The notes beneath the pieces are model-generated. The model was not told where the DNA came from. It did not search any database and worked only from the letters and a program-made list of their open reading frames with translations. Below are positions 8,754 through 18,100 of a stretch of 64,000 nucleotides of DNA, one piece after another. Positions within the stretch are counted from its first letter, which is position 1. Each line of letters opens with the position of its first letter. Source of the stretch: JAVKFY01 sp040223615. GTDB lineage: Bacteria; Pseudomonadota; Alphaproteobacteria; GCA-2731375. The translations under genes were made by a program, and so were the position numbers. The DNA is taken from NCBI GenBank assembly GCA_040223615.1, contig JAVKFY010000053.1, forward strand, positions 1 through 64,000, read 5' to 3'.

Positions 8754-9107
8754 ATGTTTCACCACCGAACCGCGCGCAAGACCATCGACCGCCTGATCGA
8801 GGTCCTGGAGGAGATGGCGACCCGCCGCCAGTTCGGCCCGCCGGGAGGCGCGCCGGATGCCGCCCAGGCACTGTCGCTGGCGGAAAAGCTGCGCAGCGGC
8901 TTCGCCCGGAAGAAGTACGACATCGATGAGGCCGAGGCGCGCTTGCTGGTCGCCTATCTCGACGCCTACAACCTGACCGCGCCGTCCGGCACCGAGTGGG
9001 ACAAGGGCGTCGACAAGCTGGCCCAGGACCTGCAGAAAGCCTTTGCTAAGTCCTTCTCCGGCACAGTGTACCCGCACGACAAGCCAGCCGGAGCTGCGGG
9101 GGAGTAG
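8754..9107 (+). CDS. Small hypothetical protein ending inside the tRNA-like gene
   Basis: A 117-aa charged, mostly helical soluble protein with no signal peptide or membrane segment and no family I recognise. It begins MFHHRTARKTIDRLIEVLEE and contains a long KLRSGFARKKYDIDEAEARL helix. Codon use is typical of the region. Its TAG stop (9105-9107) coincides with nucleotides 8-10 of the tRNA-like element at 9098-9176. The message and that RNA therefore overlap by 10 nt, and cleavage at the 5' end of the RNA would remove the stop codon. Whether the two are functionally linked is unknown. Confidence 0.65.
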   Translation: MFHHRTARKTIDRLIEVLEEMATRRQFGPPGGAPDAAQALSLAEKLRSGFARKKYDIDEAEARLLVAYLDAYNLTAPSGTEWDKGVDKLAQDLQKAFAKSFSGTVYPHDKPAGAAGE

Positions 9108-9176
9108 CTTAACTGGGAAAGCCCTGACCCGTTCGCGGGCCAGCAGATTCAGGTTCGACTCCTGACTCCTCCACCA
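9098..9176 (+). tRNA. tRNA-like RNA with UUCG-capped hairpin in place of an anticodon arm
   Basis: Seen directly, 79 nt. The acceptor 5' strand GGGGGAG (9098-9104) pairs fully with CTCCTCC (9166-9172), giving G3-U70, followed by A73 and encoded CCA. Positions 8-9 are TA. The D arm is GCTT/AAGC with loop AACTGGGA. The T arm is TCAGG/CCTGA with canonical loop TTCGACT. The variable loop CAGAT has normal length. Instead of a 17-nt anticodon arm, positions 9124-9143 form an 8-level stem (one A-C mismatch) closed by a TTCG tetraloop, so there is no 7-nt loop with U33 and an anticodon. G3-U70 with A73 are the alanyl-tRNA synthetase identity features, so alanine charging is inferred. It cannot decode normally; it may be a pseudo-tRNA or a tRNA-derived RNA with a non-ribosomal role. 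Confidence 0.7.
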
Positions 9177-9408
9177 GCCAGCCACAGGGCTCTGATTCCC
9201 TCCGCAAACGCTTACCAGCCTTCGATCGCGCGGCGTGCGCAGGCGGCCGCGTCAAAGCCACTCGGGCGAGGGCCGGCCGGTTGCCGCGAGCCGAAGCTCG
9301 GCAGATATGTCGGGAAACTTTACAGTTCAGAATTAGAGTGCATGAATTCAGCTCCAACCATCTGTCTAGGCGCGTTTGTCGTGGCCACGGGCCTGCCCTA
9401 CCATCGCC

Positions 9409-10440
9409 GTGGCTGATTCGTCCGCCGGAGAAGGCAAGAGTACGCGCCGCATGATCCTGCTCGTCGGTTCGCCCCGGTCCGGGACCACCTGGCTGGCGAA
9501 GATTTTTGATAGTCATCCGCGCGTGCTGTACCGGCATGAGCCGGATACGGTCGATCGTGGCCATGAGCTGCCGATCTACTGCGAGGGCGAGAAGATCGAG
9601 CAGAACCTCGATACCGCCCGTGCCTATCTCGACCGCCTGGTTCGGGTGCGCAACACCAAGTCGACCGGCTCGCTGCCGATCTTTCCGAAGACCTACCTGG
9701 CCGGTCCAAGCCTGGCCTTGCGCAAGGCCATGATCGTCGCCGCCAAGGCCGGCGAACGGCTGCCCCTGGTCGGCGATGGCTTCCGCCGCCTCGACCTGCC
9801 CGATATGGCCGATCCCACCGCGCCCGACATCGAGATCGCGATCAAGTCGATCGGTGCGCTCGGCCGGGTGCGTCTGTTCCTGCGCGCCCGTCCCGACACC
9901 CGGGCGATCGTCATCGTGCGCCACCCGTGCGGCCACGTGTCGTCGGTGCTGCGCGGCATCGCCCGCAACATGTTCGACGACAACAAGCCGGCGACCGAGG
10001 CACGCGGCATCTACGAGGACCTGGCGACCACCGAGCCGGCCAAGCGCCGCGGCCTGGACGCCGACGCCTTCATGGCGATGACGCCCGAGGCGCGGCTGAC
10101 CTGGCGCTGGGCGATTCCGAACGAGCTGGCGATGGCGGCGGCCGACGACGCCGCCGGCCGGGTCCGCGTGGTGCGTTACGAGGATGTCTGCCGGGCGCCG
10201 GAAGCGCTGGCCCGCGAGCTGTTCGAGTTCGCAGGCCTGGATTGGCAGGACCAGACCGCCGGCTTCGTCGGCGCCTCGACCGCCGGCGGCGATGGCAACG
10301 AGAGCTACTATCAGCTGTTCCGCGACCCGCTGAAGTCGGCGATGAAATGGCAGCAGGAACTGTCCGACGAGCAGCAGGCGGCGATCCTGGCCGTCGCCGC
10401 CGAGACCGCGCCGGGGCGGCTGTTCACGGAAGCCGCTTGA
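9409..10440 (+). CDS. Sulfotransferase family protein
   Basis: A protein of about 343 aa that probably transfers sulfate from PAPS to a glycan or other acceptor. The 5'-phosphosulfate-binding motif is clear near the N-terminus (LVGSPRSGTTWLAKIFDSHP), and the 3'-phosphate-binding motif lies mid-protein (VIVRHPCGHVSSVLRG). No signal peptide or membrane segment, so cytosolic. The start is uncertain: TTG 9376, GTG 9409 and ATG 9451 are all in frame, and none has a strong ribosome site. I list GTG 9409. The last 17 bp overlap the convergent glycosyltransferase gene. The nearby cysD and cysNC genes supply PAPS, which fits a role in polysaccharide sulfation. Confidence 0.85.
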   Translation: MADSSAGEGKSTRRMILLVGSPRSGTTWLAKIFDSHPRVLYRHEPDTVDRGHELPIYCEGEKIEQNLDTARAYLDRLVRVRNTKSTGSLPIFPKTYLAGPSLALRKAMIVAAKAGERLPLVGDGFRRLDLPDMADPTAPDIEIAIKSIGALGRVRLFLRARPDTRAIVIVRHPCGHVSSVLRGIARNMFDDNKPATEARGIYEDLATTEPAKRRGLDADAFMAMTPEARLTWRWAIPNELAMAAADDAAGRVRVVRYEDVCRAPEALARELFEFAGLDWQDQTAGFVGASTAGGDGNESYYQLFRDPLKSAMKWQQELSDEQQAAILAVAAETAPGRLFTEAA

Positions 10441-11929
10441 GATAGACCTGGGCCGGCCCGACTGGCGGCCCGGATACCGGAAAGTCGACCGACAGCGGCG
10501 GCTGCGCGACGTAGCCGCGTGCCCGCGCCCAGTCGCGCAACGCCGTCTCCGCGACCGGCTCCATGCCGACCAGGATCGCCGGCGGATCGAAGCTCTCGTC
10601 GAGAGACATCGGTGCCAAGGCCGGCAGCGTCGCCGCGAGCTCGGCAGTGCCGGTGCGGAAGAAGAACGGGCCGCTGGCCAGTTCCGGCAGGATCGCGCCG
10701 CCGCCGTCCAGCACCAGAACCGGGCTCAGCGTAGCGACCGGCCCGGCGCCGGCCTGGGCCGCGATTGCCTGGGCGAGCGCGTGCAGCCGCGTCGGCACCC
10801 AGTCGGCCGGCGAGACCCACTGCTGGCTCAGCCGCGCCGTCTGCACCGCGACGGCGAGCCCGGCCAGGCCGGCGAAGACGTAGGCATGACGCCGCCGGTA
10901 CCACACCGTCGGCAACGCCGCCGCGCCCAGGATCAGGAACGGCACCGCCGGTTGCAGGTAGTACTGCCACGGCGGCCGCGGCCCGAAATACGCCAGCGCG
11001 CCCAACGCCGCCGCGAGCAGCACGATCAGCCCGCCACGCCGGCGCAGCACCGCGTAGCTCGGCCGCACATGGCGGCGCAGCGCGATCAACCCGCCCAGCA
11101 GGAGCGCCAGCGCCGCCAGCAGCGCCGGGTCGGCGGACACCGCCCGGGCCAGGTAGGCCCATTGGAAACCATGGCTCAGCCATGCTTCGCGGCCGGTCGC
11201 CACGTACCAGTCGTACGGCGCCGTCAGGTGATAGGTGAAGCTGCCATAGACGAATGCGTCGGGCGCCAGCGCCGCCAGCACCGCCGTCGGCAGCAGCCCG
11301 GCCACCCCACCCAGCAGGTAGGCAGGCAGCAGACGCGGCACGATCCAGGCCAGCCCGATCATCACCGCCAGCCCGGCGAACCCGGCCGATAGCTTGGCCG
11401 ACAGGGCCAGGGCCAACACCGCGCCGGCCAGCGCCACCAGACCATGGCCCCGCCGGTCCGATGCCTTCAGCGCCAGCCAGACGCCGAGCAGTGCCAGACA
11501 GATCGGCAGGATGTCGTTGCGCGCCGTCCCGAAGGCCGGCCACATCGTCGACGATGTGACGAACAACGCCGCCGCCACGCCGGCGACCAGTCGCCGCCCG
11601 GACAGCCGCCAGGCGACCGCGTGGACCAGCACCAGCGCGACGACGCCGAACGCCGCCGACGCCAGTCGCGCCAGCACGAACGGCGGCGCCTCGACCGCCG
11701 CCAGCAGCGGCGCCAGCAGCAGCGGCTGCAATGGCGTCTGCAGGTACAGGAAGTCGCGATAGGGCAGCAGGTCGCGCGCCAGCACCGCCGCCGCGACATA
11801 CTGCTCCTCGTCATGGTTGAACGGCTGGGTCAGCGCCTGTAGCGGCGGCACCAAGGCCAGCAACGTCAGCAGCAACGCCGGTGCCAGCCAATCGTTCGGC
11901 GCCCGCCCTGTCGTCGCTTGATCCCGCAT
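10424..11929 (-). CDS. Membrane glycosyltransferase, GT39/ArnT-like
   Basis: A 501-aa polytopic protein with about ten hydrophobic segments. The N-terminal loop after the first segment carries FNHDEEQYVAAAVLARDLLPYRDF, an acidic (D/E) motif typical of polyprenyl-phosphate-dependent GT-C enzymes. A soluble periplasmic C-terminal region starts about residue 390. Such proteins move a sugar from a lipid carrier to an acceptor in the periplasm. The gene runs in the same direction as the GT4 gene upstream (5-bp gap) and probably belongs to one glycan operon running from 15149 down to 10424. The sugar and acceptor are unknown. Confidence 0.8.
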   Translation of the reverse strand: MRDQATTGRAPNDWLAPALLLTLLALVPPLQALTQPFNHDEEQYVAAAVLARDLLPYRDFLYLQTPLQPLLLAPLLAAVEAPPFVLARLASAAFGVVALVLVHAVAWRLSGRRLVAGVAAALFVTSSTMWPAFGTARNDILPICLALLGVWLALKASDRRGHGLVALAGAVLALALSAKLSAGFAGLAVMIGLAWIVPRLLPAYLLGGVAGLLPTAVLAALAPDAFVYGSFTYHLTAPYDWYVATGREAWLSHGFQWAYLARAVSADPALLAALALLLGGLIALRRHVRPSYAVLRRRGGLIVLLAAALGALAYFGPRPPWQYYLQPAVPFLILGAAALPTVWYRRRHAYVFAGLAGLAVAVQTARLSQQWVSPADWVPTRLHALAQAIAAQAGAGPVATLSPVLVLDGGGAILPELASGPFFFRTGTAELAATLPALAPMSLDESFDPPAILVGMEPVAETALRDWARARGYVAQPPLSVDFPVSGPPVGPAQVYLKRLP

Positions 11930-11934
11930 CGGTC

Positions 11935-13041
11935 TCAGCCCAGCAGCAGGCGCTCGTAGGTCTCGAACATCCGGTCCGGCGGGAAGCGCGTGCGCGCCGC
12001 CTCGCGGTTGGCGGCGCCGAGCGAGGCCCGCAAGGCCGCGTCGCCGGCCAGCACCAGCATCGCCTGCGCGAACGCGGCCTCGTCATCGCGCGGCACGACG
12101 AAGCGCTGGTTCGCATCGGCCACCATCGAGCGCACGTCGCCGACGTCGACACTGGCCACCGGCTTGGCCGCCGCCATCGCCTCCAGCACCGACAGCGGCA
12201 TCTGCTCGGTGTCGGAACTCAGCGCGAAAATATCGAACAGCGGCACCACGCGCGCCGGTTCGGCGATGTGTCCGGTGAAGATCACCGCGTCGCCGAGCCC
12301 CATGCCGGCGGCCTGTCGCTCAAGCTCGCCGCGCACCCGGCCATCGCCGACGATCGCCAGCCGCGACAACGGCAGGCTGGCATGCACGACCGCGAAGGCG
12401 CGCAGCAGCCGGCCGAGATTCTTCTCCGGCCGCAGCGCCGCGACCGTGCCGATCACCGGTCCCTCTGCGGCCGGCAACAGGCTGGCATCGCCGCCGCCGG
12501 TGAAGCGGTCGACGTCGATGCCGTTCGGCACGTAGTGGACTCGGTTCTGCGGCTGTCGCCAGATCTCGGTGGCGATGCGCTGCAAGGTGAGCGACGGCAC
12601 GATCAGTTGCCGCGTCCGGCGCAGCGCCAGGCGCCGGTACAGGACCCGACGCCGCAACTGCCGCTCCGCCTCTTCCGGCCCAAACCCGTCCTCGAAATGC
12701 ACGTGCGGCGCGATCGGCGCGACGGCATTGGCCAGCGCCCAGTCGACCGCGCCCCAATTGTAGGTGACCAGCAAGTCCGGCCGCGCCTGGCGCAGCACGC
12801 GCCGAATCGTCGGCAGGTTGAGGGCGGACAGCTTCTTGTTGACCGGCGGCTCGATGAAGTCGGCCGCGAGTCCGGCCGGCAGCTTCTCGCGGGCCGCGAA
12901 ATTGCCGCTGATCGACACCACCGAGTGCCGGGCGCGGTCGCCGATACGCTCGGCGATATGGGCGAAGCGGACTTGCGGGCCGCCGACCGCGAAGGTCGAG
13001 AAGACGTGGAACAGGTGGCGCTGTTCCGGCGCGTCGCTCAC
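11935..13041 (-). CDS. Glycosyltransferase family 4
   Basis: A 368-aa GT-B retaining glycosyltransferase, cytosolic. The C-terminal donor-binding half holds VIGTVAALRPEKNLGRLLRAF and the family E-x7-E-like stretch near MPLSVLEAMAAAKPVASVDV. The N-terminal half begins HLFHVFSTFAVGGPQVRFAHI. The open frame extends to 13224, but GTG 13041 is the natural start. It overlaps the stop of the upstream fusion gene by 4 bp (GTGA), and family similarity begins right there. The next gene (GT39-like) follows after 5 bp, so these form a tight operon. It transfers one sugar during glycan assembly; the donor is not predictable. Confidence 0.9.
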   Translation of the reverse strand: MSDAPEQRHLFHVFSTFAVGGPQVRFAHIAERIGDRARHSVVSISGNFAAREKLPAGLAADFIEPPVNKKLSALNLPTIRRVLRQARPDLLVTYNWGAVDWALANAVAPIAPHVHFEDGFGPEEAERQLRRRVLYRRLALRRTRQLIVPSLTLQRIATEIWRQPQNRVHYVPNGIDVDRFTGGGDASLLPAAEGPVIGTVAALRPEKNLGRLLRAFAVVHASLPLSRLAIVGDGRVRGELERQAAGMGLGDAVIFTGHIAEPARVVPLFDIFALSSDTEQMPLSVLEAMAAAKPVASVDVGDVRSMVADANQRFVVPRDDEAAFAQAMLVLAGDAALRASLGAANREAARTRFPPDRMFETYERLLLG

Positions 13042-15149
13042 TCGATCGGACCGTGCACGTCGATGGCACGGCGGACGAAGGTCGCGTGGTCGGAAACCGG
13101 CGACCAGCCCAGGTCGCGCTTGGCGTCGGCGCAGTCGAAGCGCGCCATCAGTCCGCGCGAGCGCAGGTCGGCGATGCTGGGATAGGGCGCGTCGCGTCGC
13201 CCGATCGCCTGCTTCACCAGCCACTTGAACACTTCCGTCGATTGCAGCCAGCCGACGCTGTGGCCATGGAAGCGCAGCGGACGGCGCAAGGCCTTGCCCA
13301 GCGCCTCGACATATGCGCGCGCCGAGAGCCGGACGTCGCCGACCAGATTGTAGGCCTTGCCGTTGGCTGCATCAGCGTTGTTCAGCGCGCCGGCCACGGC
13401 GGCGGCGACGTCCTCGACCAGCACGAAGGGCAGCGGATTGCGCCCCTGGTTCCAGCCCAGCGTGTGCCGCTCGCGGTTGAAGAACCCAAGGCCGCTGTGA
13501 AATGCCAGGCCACCCTCTCCGACCACCAGGCCGGGCCGCAGGATGCAAACCGGCAGACCTCGCTCGCGGTGCATCCGCAACAGCGCGTTGTCGGCCATGC
13601 CCTTGCCGCGCGAGTAGACCGCGCGCTTTTCCGGCTCCGGGTCGGTCGGCGTCTCGCCAGTGATCGTGGCCGAGGGGTCGCCGAGTTGCAGCGACGCGAT
13701 GGTGCCGGTGTGCACCAGCATCTCCACGCCCTTGTCCAGGCAGACCTCGCCGACCAGACAGGCGGAATCGATCATCGACTGCTGGATTTCGTCGGCCGAG
13801 CCGCCCTGTGCGCCCTGCGCCAGGTTGACCACCAGCCGGGCCTGGCCGATCGCGCGCTCGATGTCCTCGCGCCGGTGCACGTCGCCGGTGACGATCGCCA
13901 CGTCGGGGTCGGCGAAGACCGCGGCCGACGGGCTCGCCGATCGCGACATCACGCCGACCTTGTGGCCCTGCGCGCGCAACGCGGCGACGACATGCTGGCC
14001 GATGAAGCCGGTGCCGCCGAGCACGGCGACGTCCCAGCTCTCGGTGCGCGTCACGGCCGGCGCCGCGGCCGGCGGCTCGATGCCGGCGGCGTCGGCAATC
14101 TGCTCGCACAGGCCGATCAGGTCGCCGCCAAAGCGGCCGTCGCTTTGCAGCGCGCCGCCCTGACGGCTGGCATGGAACGCACCGATCGAGCCCTTCATGC
14201 TGACGAAGAACGGGTCGGACCGTCCGCGCAGCTTCAGCAGCGACAGCACGTCGCCGACCATGTTGCCGGTGGCCTGGCCCAGGCCGGACAGCGCCGGCAT
14301 GGTGCCGCCCTGCCAGAAATCGAAGAACTCCGGCCAGCGCGACGCCCGCTCCACGGTGACCCGGTTCGCCAGCACGTCGGCATGGACGATCCCGTCGCGG
14401 CAGATCGCCTGCACCCGCCACGCCGGATAGTCCTGGCCGAAGGCAAACAGCGACTGTGCCGTCACCGTGCCGTGGCGGCTGGCGACCATGAACCGCTCGT
14501 AGAACGGCTGGCCCGGTCCCAGCTCGCGCGGCGGCGAAGCGGAGGCCGACAGTTCGTCGGCCGACCCCACCAGCGCCTGGATCAGCGACAGCGGATGCAC
14601 CGCCTGCTCCAGCAGGATGTTCTGCGGCGCCTGGAACATCCAGTGCCCGAACTGGCCGGCCGAAAGCTGGCGCAGCGGCATGTTGTAGACCAGGCCGAGA
14701 TGGCGCAGCTCGCCGAGCTCGCCGCTGTCCAGGATCTTGCGCAGGCGCACGAAGGCCGGGTTGAAGACGAAATTCTGGTTCACGCCGAGCCGCGCCTTGC
14801 CGGCCTCGGCCGCGGCCAGCAGCGCCTCGCACTCGGCCGCGCTGACGCCCATCGGCTTTTCCAGCAGCACGTCGATGCCGGCTTCGAGCAGCGGTGCCGC
14901 CACCGCGCGGTGCGCCGCCGGCGGCACCAGCACGTGCGCGACATCGCACGCCCGCGCCGCGATCAGCGCGTCGACGTCACCGAATGTCTGCGGGATCTTC
15001 CAGCGCCCGGCCAGCGCCTCGGCGCGTGCCGGATCGCGCTCGACCACGGCCGCCAGCGACACCGACGGCAGCCCGGCCAGCGCCTGCGCATGAACATCGG
15101 AGATGAAACCGGCACCGACGAGCGCGACGCGAGCCGTCGCCGTGGACAT
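13038..15149 (-). CDS. Gfo/Idh/MocA oxidoreductase - NAD-dependent epimerase/dehydratase fusion
   Basis: A 703-aa two-enzyme fusion. Residues 1-365 are a Gfo/Idh/MocA dehydrogenase: Rossmann start RVALVGAGFISDVHAQAL and the EKP motif in LLEKPMGVSAAE. From about 372 a second Rossmann fold of the extended SDR type begins (VAVLGGTGFIGQHVVAAL), with the catalytic YxxxK as YSRGKGMADN. A nucleotide-sugar or glycan-linked oxidation/epimerisation pair is likely. The frame is open to 15200; ATG 15149 is placed just before the first Rossmann strand. The gene is coupled to the downstream GT4 by a GTGA overlap and lies 22 bp after cysNC. The substrates are unknown. Confidence 0.87.
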   Translation of the reverse strand: MSTATARVALVGAGFISDVHAQALAGLPSVSLAAVVERDPARAEALAGRWKIPQTFGDVDALIAARACDVAHVLVPPAAHRAVAAPLLEAGIDVLLEKPMGVSAAECEALLAAAEAGKARLGVNQNFVFNPAFVRLRKILDSGELGELRHLGLVYNMPLRQLSAGQFGHWMFQAPQNILLEQAVHPLSLIQALVGSADELSASASPPRELGPGQPFYERFMVASRHGTVTAQSLFAFGQDYPAWRVQAICRDGIVHADVLANRVTVERASRWPEFFDFWQGGTMPALSGLGQATGNMVGDVLSLLKLRGRSDPFFVSMKGSIGAFHASRQGGALQSDGRFGGDLIGLCEQIADAAGIEPPAAAPAVTRTESWDVAVLGGTGFIGQHVVAALRAQGHKVGVMSRSASPSAAVFADPDVAIVTGDVHRREDIERAIGQARLVVNLAQGAQGGSADEIQQSMIDSACLVGEVCLDKGVEMLVHTGTIASLQLGDPSATITGETPTDPEPEKRAVYSRGKGMADNALLRMHRERGLPVCILRPGLVVGEGGLAFHSGLGFFNRERHTLGWNQGRNPLPFVLVEDVAAAVAGALNNADAANGKAYNLVGDVRLSARAYVEALGKALRRPLRFHGHSVGWLQSTEVFKWLVKQAIGRRDAPYPSIADLRSRGLMARFDCADAKRDLGWSPVSDHATFVRRAIDVHGPIE

Positions 15150-15171
15150 CGCTGTGGCTCCCGATTGCGGC

Positions 15172-17058
15172 TCAGGCCGCGCCGCTCTTGGCCGACTCAT
15201 AGCGGAAGTTGCTCTTCACGTAATCGATGATGTGTTGCACGCAGTCGTCCACCGCATCGCGGCTGGTGTCGACCACCAGCTCGGCCTTCTCCGGCGGCTC
15301 GTAGGGCGCCGAGATGCCGGTGAACTCGGCGATCTCGCCGGCCCGGGCCTTCTTGTACAGGCCCTTCGGATCACGGTTCTCGCAGACTTCCAGGTCGGCC
15401 TTGACGTAGATCTCGTGGAACTTGTCGCCGGCCGCGGTTCGCGCCCGGTCGCGGTCCGACCGGTACGGCGAGATGAAGGCGGTGACGACGATCATGCCGG
15501 ACGCGCACATCAGTGCCGCGACCTCGCCGATGCGCCGGATGTTCTCCGCGCGATCTTCCGGACTGAAGCCCAGGTCGGCGCACAGGCCGGAGCGCACGTT
15601 GTCGCCGTCCAGCACGTAGACCTGGTAGCCCATGGCGTAGAGCCGCCGCTCGACCTCGACCGCCAGCGTCGACTTGCCGGCACCGGATAGCCCGGTAAAC
15701 CACATCACGCCGCCCATGTGGCCGTTGCGCTGCGCCCGGGCGACGTCGGTGACGTCGTGCTCGACCGCGTAGATGTTGGTCGCGCGCACGGTGATCAGTT
15801 GACGCTGGTCGGCATAGCCTTCCATCGAGATGATGCCGCCGCCGGCGATGTCGTAGCCATCGACCAGCACGAAACGGCCGAGCCGCTGGTCGTCGGCGAA
15901 GTCGTCCAGCGCGACGATGCGATCCGCCCGCATGGTGACCTCGGCGACCGCGTTGCGCGGCACCTCGGTACCGCTGGCATTGAGCGACAGGTCGTCGGTG
16001 TCGACCACCTGGTCGATCGACTGCACCCGCACCGGCACCACCGCCGTCGCCAGCTTCATCTTGAAGCGGTCGCCGACCTTCAGCGGTCGCTTGCCGAGCC
16101 AGAACACACGGCCGCGAAACACGTCGGTCTCCACTGGCGGCTCGACCTCCAGCGAACAGATCTCGCCGCGCTCGACGAAGAGTTGCTCGTCCAACGTGAT
16201 ACCGACGCTCTCGCCGGCCGATGCCTCGGTCGGCTGCTCGCCGACGCTCCAGGCCTCGATCGAGGCGACCCGCGCGGTCTTGTTCGACGGCGAGAACAGC
16301 ACCCGGTCGCCGACCTTGAGCCGCCCGCTCTCGATCCGGCCGGCGATGATCCGGCGCTGGTCGAACTTGTAGACCGCCTGAACCGGCATGCGCAGCGGCT
16401 GCTCGGTGGGCTGGGTCACGACCTGGAACTCGTCCAGCGCCTCAAGCACCGTCGGGCCGCGATACCAGTCCATGGCCGACGAACGGTCGGCGACGTTGGC
16501 GCCCTCGCGGGCCGAGATCGGAATGAAGAACACCGGATGCACGCCGAGCCCGGCGAGGTATGCGGTGTACTCGCGCTCGATCTCCGCGAAACGCTCCTGG
16601 CTGTAGCCGACCAGGTCCATCTTGTTGACCACCACCGCGACCTGCCGCACGCCCAGCAGGTGCAGCAGGTAGCCGTGCCGGCGCGACTGTTCGCGCACGC
16701 CTTCCTCGGCGTCGATCAGCAGCAGCGCGGCGTCCGACGCGGCCGCGCCGGTGACCATGTTCTTGAGGAATTCCTTGTGCCCCGGCGCATCGATGATCAC
16801 GTATTCGCGCTTCTCGGTGCGGAACCAGATCTGCGACGTGTCGATGGTGATGCCCTGGTCGCGCTCGGCCTGCAGCGCGTCCATCAGGAAAGCGTACTCG
16901 AACGGCATGCCGCGCCGCTCGCACATCGCCTTGATCGACTCGTACTTGCCGTCGGGCAGCGAGCCGGTGTCGTGGAACAGCCGTCCGACCAGGGTCGACT
17001 TGCCGTGGTCGACGTGGCCGACGATGACGATCTTCATGTTCTCGCGGGTCTGGGTCAT
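15172..17058 (-). CDS. cysNC: Bifunctional sulfate adenylyltransferase large subunit/APS kinase
   Basis: A 628-aa CysN-CysC fusion. The N-terminal EF-Tu-like GTPase has GHVDHGKSTLVGRL (G1), DAPGHKEF (G3) and NKMD (G4); it drives ATP sulfurylase to make APS. The C-terminal APS kinase domain has the P-loop GLSGAGKSTLAVEV and LDGDNVRSGL, phosphorylating APS to PAPS. ATG 17067 and ATG 17058 are both possible; the GAGGGA site is about 9 nt before 17058, which decides the start. It follows cysD by 13 bp. Its place inside a glycosyltransferase cluster with a sulfotransferase suggests PAPS for polysaccharide sulfation rather than only for cysteine synthesis. Confidence 0.95.
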   Translation of the reverse strand: MTQTRENMKIVIVGHVDHGKSTLVGRLFHDTGSLPDGKYESIKAMCERRGMPFEYAFLMDALQAERDQGITIDTSQIWFRTEKREYVIIDAPGHKEFLKNMVTGAAASDAALLLIDAEEGVREQSRRHGYLLHLLGVRQVAVVVNKMDLVGYSQERFAEIEREYTAYLAGLGVHPVFFIPISAREGANVADRSSAMDWYRGPTVLEALDEFQVVTQPTEQPLRMPVQAVYKFDQRRIIAGRIESGRLKVGDRVLFSPSNKTARVASIEAWSVGEQPTEASAGESVGITLDEQLFVERGEICSLEVEPPVETDVFRGRVFWLGKRPLKVGDRFKMKLATAVVPVRVQSIDQVVDTDDLSLNASGTEVPRNAVAEVTMRADRIVALDDFADDQRLGRFVLVDGYDIAGGGIISMEGYADQRQLITVRATNIYAVEHDVTDVARAQRNGHMGGVMWFTGLSGAGKSTLAVEVERRLYAMGYQVYVLDGDNVRSGLCADLGFSPEDRAENIRRIGEVAALMCASGMIVVTAFISPYRSDRDRARTAAGDKFHEIYVKADLEVCENRDPKGLYKKARAGEIAEFTGISAPYEPPEKAELVVDTSRDAVDDCVQHIIDYVKSNFRYESAKSGAA

Positions 17059-17071
17059 GGCCGCCATTCCC

Positions 17072-17866
<795 letters not shown>

Positions 17867-17927
17867 CGATAAGCTACCAATCGTCTGTCCGGCGGACGAA
17901 CGTCCGCGCGTATGTCCTTGGCCGCGC

Positions 17928-17956
17928 TGTGTAGGAGTCGCGATGCCAAGCGTCAA
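17928..17956 (-). promoter_or_regulatory. Candidate sigma-70-like promoter of the cysD operon
   Basis: On the minus strand TTGACG (17956-17951) and TACACA (17933-17928) are spaced by 17 nt, about 60 nt upstream of cysD. The -35 is good and the -10 weak. A short hairpin (CGGAC/GTCCG) lies in the presumed leader near 17895-17908. The rest of the 234-bp gap 17867-18100 shows nothing further. Confidence 0.35.
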
Positions 17957-18100
17957 CCCGCAGTCGAGTGACAACTTGACAACATCAGCCTACCGAAACG
18001 CTAACAGCCCTCCGGTCTTGGTTAAGCAAGCGACGGGCCAATTCATGTTGCAGTGCAGCACAACGCCACATGTATTGAATCGTTCCTGAGTTTCAACAGC

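Noticed and set aside
9098..9176. Ordinary tRNA, tmRNA acceptor piece or tRNA-Sec
   Set aside because: No 7-nt loop with U33 can be formed. A fully paired D arm argues against tmRNA. A 7-bp acceptor stem and 5-nt variable loop rule out tRNA-Sec.
9109..9936. 275-aa minus-strand open frame over the tRNA-like RNA and sulfotransferase
   Set aside because: It contains the false ESGVEPES-type sequence produced by reading a tRNA gene antisense, and lies opposite a well-supported gene.
10311..11543. 410-aa minus-strand frame inside the GT39-like gene
   Set aside because: Ala/Gly/Arg-rich shadow in another frame of a membrane-protein gene.
13053..15230. 725-aa plus-strand open frame opposite the oxidoreductase-epimerase gene
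   Set aside because: High GC keeps antisense frames open. Its Arg/His/Gln-rich composition has no family features, while the other strand encodes two clear enzymes.
17872..17974. N-terminal extension of cysD to 17974
   Set aside because: The extra residues are not family-like and overlap the likely promoter; similarity starts at ATG 17866.
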